A stretch of 9,251 nucleotides of DNA, taken from contig JAEUHU010000291.1 in the NCBI GenBank assembly GCA_016793305.1, forward strand, positions 1-9,251, read 5' to 3'. A model generated the notes under the pieces. That model was not told where the DNA came from, did not search any database, and saw only the letters and a program-made list of their open reading frames with translations. This document shows, in pieces, positions 7,020 to 9,251 of this stretch. The stretch's first letter is position 1, and every line of letters begins with the position of its first letter. The DNA comes from Planctomycetota bacterium (GTDB taxonomy: Bacteria > Planctomycetota > UBA1135 > UBA2386). The translations under genes were made by a program, and so were the position numbers.

Positions 7020-8578
7020 CGCGCCCTGCCGCCTTCGTGCTGGCGCTGCTGCTCGGCGGAGCGACGCTCGGCGCCCAGGCCCCGCGCATCGTCGCCACGC
7101 TGCAGCTGCCGCCGACCCACACGCTGACCGGCGTGCTGCCGACCGACCTCGACGGCGACGAGCACCCGGACCTCGTGCTCGCGGTGCGCACCGACGCGAC
7201 CACGGGGGCGCGCACCGGCCGGGAACTGCGCTTCCACCGCGGCCGCGCGCTGGCCGAGCACGGCACGCTCTACGCGAACGAGCCGTCGCGGCCGCCGCTG
7301 CCGATCGACCGCGACGTGATCGCGTTCACCTGTGTCGACTGCCGGCCGTCGCCCGGTCGCGAACTCGTGCTGCTGACCCAGGCCCGCGCCGTGCTGGTGG
7401 CGTTCGCCGAGAACGGCGAGCCGCGCTACGAAGCGCTCGCCGAGCACCGGCTCGTGTGGCCGGCGGCGGCGCGCGACTTCGTGCTGCCGCTGGCCGAGGC
7501 GCGCTGCGACTTCGACCGCGACGGACGCGACGACCTGCTGCTGCCGACGCCGGACGGAGCGCTGCTGCAGTCGCTCGCCGAGCCGGCGCGTCGCTTCGAA
7601 CTGCCGCTGCCGCCGCGGCAGAATCCGCTGACGAAGGGCAAGAACGGCGGTGCGTCGTTCGAGGACGGTCGCTTCGCCCTGTCGCTCTCGTCGGGCGACG
7701 GCCAGGACCGCCGGCCGCTCGTGCAGCTGCGCGCCCGCACGCCGCGCGCGCGGCTGCTCGACCTCGACGGCGACGGCACGCTCGAGCTCACCGCGTCGCG
7801 CAACGGGGCCTGCTTCGTCGGCCGGCCCATGGCACAAGGAACCGCGATCGAACGGCGAGCGCTGCCGCTGCCGCAGGACCGACTGTCGCTGTTCGACCCG
7901 GCGTTCTCGGTGCAGTGGGGCGACGTCGACGGCGATCGGCGCCTCGACCTGCTGCTGTCCAGCTCGGCGCGCCGCGACGACGAAGTCGAGGTGCGCATCG
8001 ACCTGTTCCGCACCGGCCCGGACGGCAGCTGGGCCCAGAAGCCCGACTCGCGCCTGCGCGTGCAGCCGCTGGCGCGGCCCCCGCAGCTGGTCGACGCCGA
8101 CGGCGACGGCCGACTCGACGTGGTGGTGACCACGGTGCGCACCGACGCGCTGCGCATGCCCGGCGAGAACGCGCCGAAGAGCCTCGAGGCGCAGCTGCAC
8201 GTGTTCCGCGGCGACGGCACGCGCTTCCGCCAGCCGGCGGCGTTGGCCGAACTGCTGCAGCTGCCGGCCGGCGGCGGCCGCGGCACCTTGCTGCGTGTGC
8301 TGCCCGGTGCTGCCGGCGAGCCGGGTCGTGTGCTGCTGTGCGTGGACGACGCACTGGTGCTGCGGCCACTGCTGCGCGACGGCGAACGGCTGCGTCTGGG
8401 CGAGGCGACCGGTGCCCTGCCGCTGCCGGCGAAGGCGCGCTTCGCGGCGCATGGCGCGAGTGCCCGGCCCGGCGACGACGGCGACGACGAGGATGCCGAC
8501 GACGAACGCCCGGACGACGACGAGGGCGACCTGCTGGTGCGCACCGCGCACGAGCTGCTGGTCGTGAGGTTGCCATGA
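7016..8578 (+). CDS. Secreted FG-GAP/VCBS repeat protein (predicted calcium-binding beta-propeller)
   Basis: This 520-residue protein has a signal peptide (1-22; AQA at 20-22 fits a signal peptidase I site), so it is exported. It carries five Asp-rich calcium-loop motifs of the FG-GAP/integrin-alpha type: DLDGDEHPDLVL (44-55), DFDRDGRDDLLL (165-176), DLDGDGTLELTA (249-260), DVDGDRRLDLLL (303-314) and DADGDGRLDVVV (360-371). Each loop is followed by hydrophobic strands, as in propeller blades. Spacing is irregular, 121 residues between the first two and 54-84 later, so one or more blades without a calcium loop probably fill the gaps. Near the C terminus is an extremely acidic stretch (487-505, nearly all Asp/Glu/Gly) before a last hydrophobic strand. 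No enzymatic domain is visible; such proteins often mediate binding or adhesion. The GTG overlaps the previous stop (GTGA) and the stop overlaps the next ATG (ATGA), so it is a middle operon gene. It is a paralogue of its downstream neighbour. Confidence 0.88.
   Translation: MTRPAAFVLALLLGGATLGAQAPRIVATLQLPPTHTLTGVLPTDLDGDEHPDLVLAVRTDATTGARTGRELRFHRGRALAEHGTLYANEPSRPPLPIDRDVIAFTCVDCRPSPGRELVLLTQARAVLVAFAENGEPRYEALAEHRLVWPAAARDFVLPLAEARCDFDRDGRDDLLLPTPDGALLQSLAEPARRFELPLPPRQNPLTKGKNGGASFEDGRFALSLSSGDGQDRRPLVQLRARTPRARLLDLDGDGTLELTASRNGACFVGRPMAQGTAIERRALPLPQDRLSLFDPAFSVQWGDVDGDRRLDLLLSSSARRDDEVEVRIDLFRTGPDGSWAQKPDSRLRVQPLARPPQLVDADGDGRLDVVVTTVRTDALRMPGENAPKSLEAQLHVFRGDGTRFRQPAALAELLQLPAGGGRGTLLRVLPGAAGEPGRVLLCVDDALVLRPLLRDGERLRLGEATGALPLPAKARFAAHGASARPGDDGDDEDADDERPDDDEGDLLVRTAHELLVVRLP
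8566..8570 (+). promoter_or_regulatory. Shine-Dalgarno site GAGGT before the second FG-GAP gene
   Basis: GAGGT ends four bases before the ATG at 8575, inside the end of the preceding gene. It is slightly close to the start, but supports this ATG and translational coupling through the ATGA overlap. Confidence 0.5.
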
Positions 8579-9251
8579 ACCGCGTCCCGGCTCTCGCCGC
8601 CGTGCTGCTGCTCGCCGCGATCGCCGCGGCGCAGACGCCGAGCCCTTCGCTGGCCCCGGACCACGCGATCGTCGCAGCGCTGCTGCACGACACCGACGGC
8701 GACGGCCGCGCCGAGCTGTTGCTCGTCGACGCCAGAGGCACCGTCGCGCGGCACGGCGTCGATGCCGGCGGCTTCGTCGCGCGCGGCACGCTCGCACTGC
8801 CCGATCCGCAGCGCTCGCTGTTCGCGTTCGCCGACCTGTTGACGAACCCCGGGACCGAACTCGTGGTCGCCGACGGCAACGGCACCTCGGCCTGGACGTG
8901 GCCCGCGGCCGCGGCTCCGCAGCCCGTGCCGCTGCTGCGCCGCGCGCGCAGCACGCTGCCGCTCGGCGTGCCGCAGCGCTCACCGTTCGTGCAGGACCTC
9001 GATCGCGACGGCAAGCTCGACGTGCTGCTGCCGACGCTGCAGGGCGTGCAACCGTTCCGGCAGGCAGCGCCGGCCGACGACGGCACGCCGACGTTCCAGG
9101 CGCTGCCGAACATCGCGGTGCGCGTGCGCAGCCAGGTCGCCGACGCGGACGGCCGCGGCGATCGCGAACGCACCGGCGAACTGGTGGTGCCACCGGTCGA
9201 CACCGAGGACCTCGACGGCGACGGCCGTCCCGACCTGCTGACGCGCGATGG
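8575..9251 (+). CDS. Secreted FG-GAP/VCBS repeat protein, paralogue of upstream gene (partial, cut by right edge)
   Basis: The first 225 residues are present and the frame is still open at the window edge. A signal peptide (about 1-19, ending AAIAAA before QTPSPS) marks it as exported. Three calcium-loop motifs are visible: DTDGDGRAELLL (39-50), DLDRDGKLDVLL (141-152) and DLDGDGRPDLLT (212-223). VADADGRGDRERTGELVV (188-205) may be a further degenerate or expanded loop. The first two motifs sit at nearly the same places as in the upstream gene (44 and 165), and the second shares the pattern DxDRDGxxDxLLPT with it, so the two genes are tandem paralogues. The ATG at 8575 overlaps the preceding stop as ATGA and has a GAGGT site just before it. 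The C-terminal part, and any further domain that would reveal a role, lies outside the window. Confidence 0.85.
   Translation, partial: MNRVPALAAVLLLAAIAAAQTPSPSLAPDHAIVAALLHDTDGDGRAELLLVDARGTVARHGVDAGGFVARGTLALPDPQRSLFAFADLLTNPGTELVVADGNGTSAWTWPAAAAPQPVPLLRRARSTLPLGVPQRSPFVQDLDRDGKLDVLLPTLQGVQPFRQAAPADDGTPTFQALPNIAVRVRSQVADADGRGDRERTGELVVPPVDTEDLDGDGRPDLLTRD

Noticed and set aside
5936..9193. 1085-codon minus-strand open frame opposite the PDZ/FG-GAP operon
   Set aside because: The translation is Arg/Ala/Ser-rich without domains, and the plus strand carries signal peptides and FG-GAP motifs throughout.
7004..9251. Hydrolase or protease role for the FG-GAP proteins or the PDZ protein
   Set aside because: No catalytic motif (Ser-His-Asp set, HExxH, or similar) is visible in either the PDZ lipoprotein or the available FG-GAP sequence.

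Overview
This is a GC-rich bacterial window: nearly every codon ends in G or C, and long open frames occur on both strands simply because stop codons are rare. It holds six protein-coding genes, the last cut by the right edge. No RNA genes, mobile elements or CRISPR arrays are visible. Three of the six genes start with GTG, and Shine-Dalgarno sites are weak or absent except inside one operon. Large secreted proteins and lipoproteins of no recognised family, plus FG-GAP/VCBS-type calcium-binding repeats, recall environmental Planctomycetota. Myxococcota or Acidobacteriota cannot be excluded from the sequence alone, so this assignment is inference.

Layout. (1) 5-1192, minus: a complete fold-type I PLP-dependent aminotransferase. 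(2) 1193-1289: a short divergent control region with candidate promoters and a small dyad. (3) 1290-3122, plus: an ABC-2 type transporter with an N-terminal ATPase and a C-terminal permease in one chain. (4) 3123-3140: an 18-bp convergent gap, with a hairpin that runs into the next gene's stop codon. (5) 3141-5939, minus: a 932-residue exported protein, probably a lipoprotein, of unrecognised family. It carries a coiled coil with an Asn at every seventh residue. (6) 5940-6044: a second divergent control region. (7) 6045->9251, plus: a tightly overlapping operon of a double-PDZ lipoprotein and two secreted FG-GAP repeat proteins, joined by GTGA and ATGA start/stop overlaps.

How they fit together. 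The aminotransferase is cytoplasmic amino-acid metabolism and seems unrelated to its neighbours. The ABC transporter is an inner-membrane exporter or permease with an unknown substrate. The right half looks like an envelope module: a membrane-anchored PDZ adaptor without a protease domain is made from the same mRNA as two paralogous, exported, probably calcium-binding beta-propeller proteins. The large lipoprotein is transcribed divergently from the same 105-bp control region. No function for this module can be named from the sequence. It is the most likely place in the window for an undescribed system.
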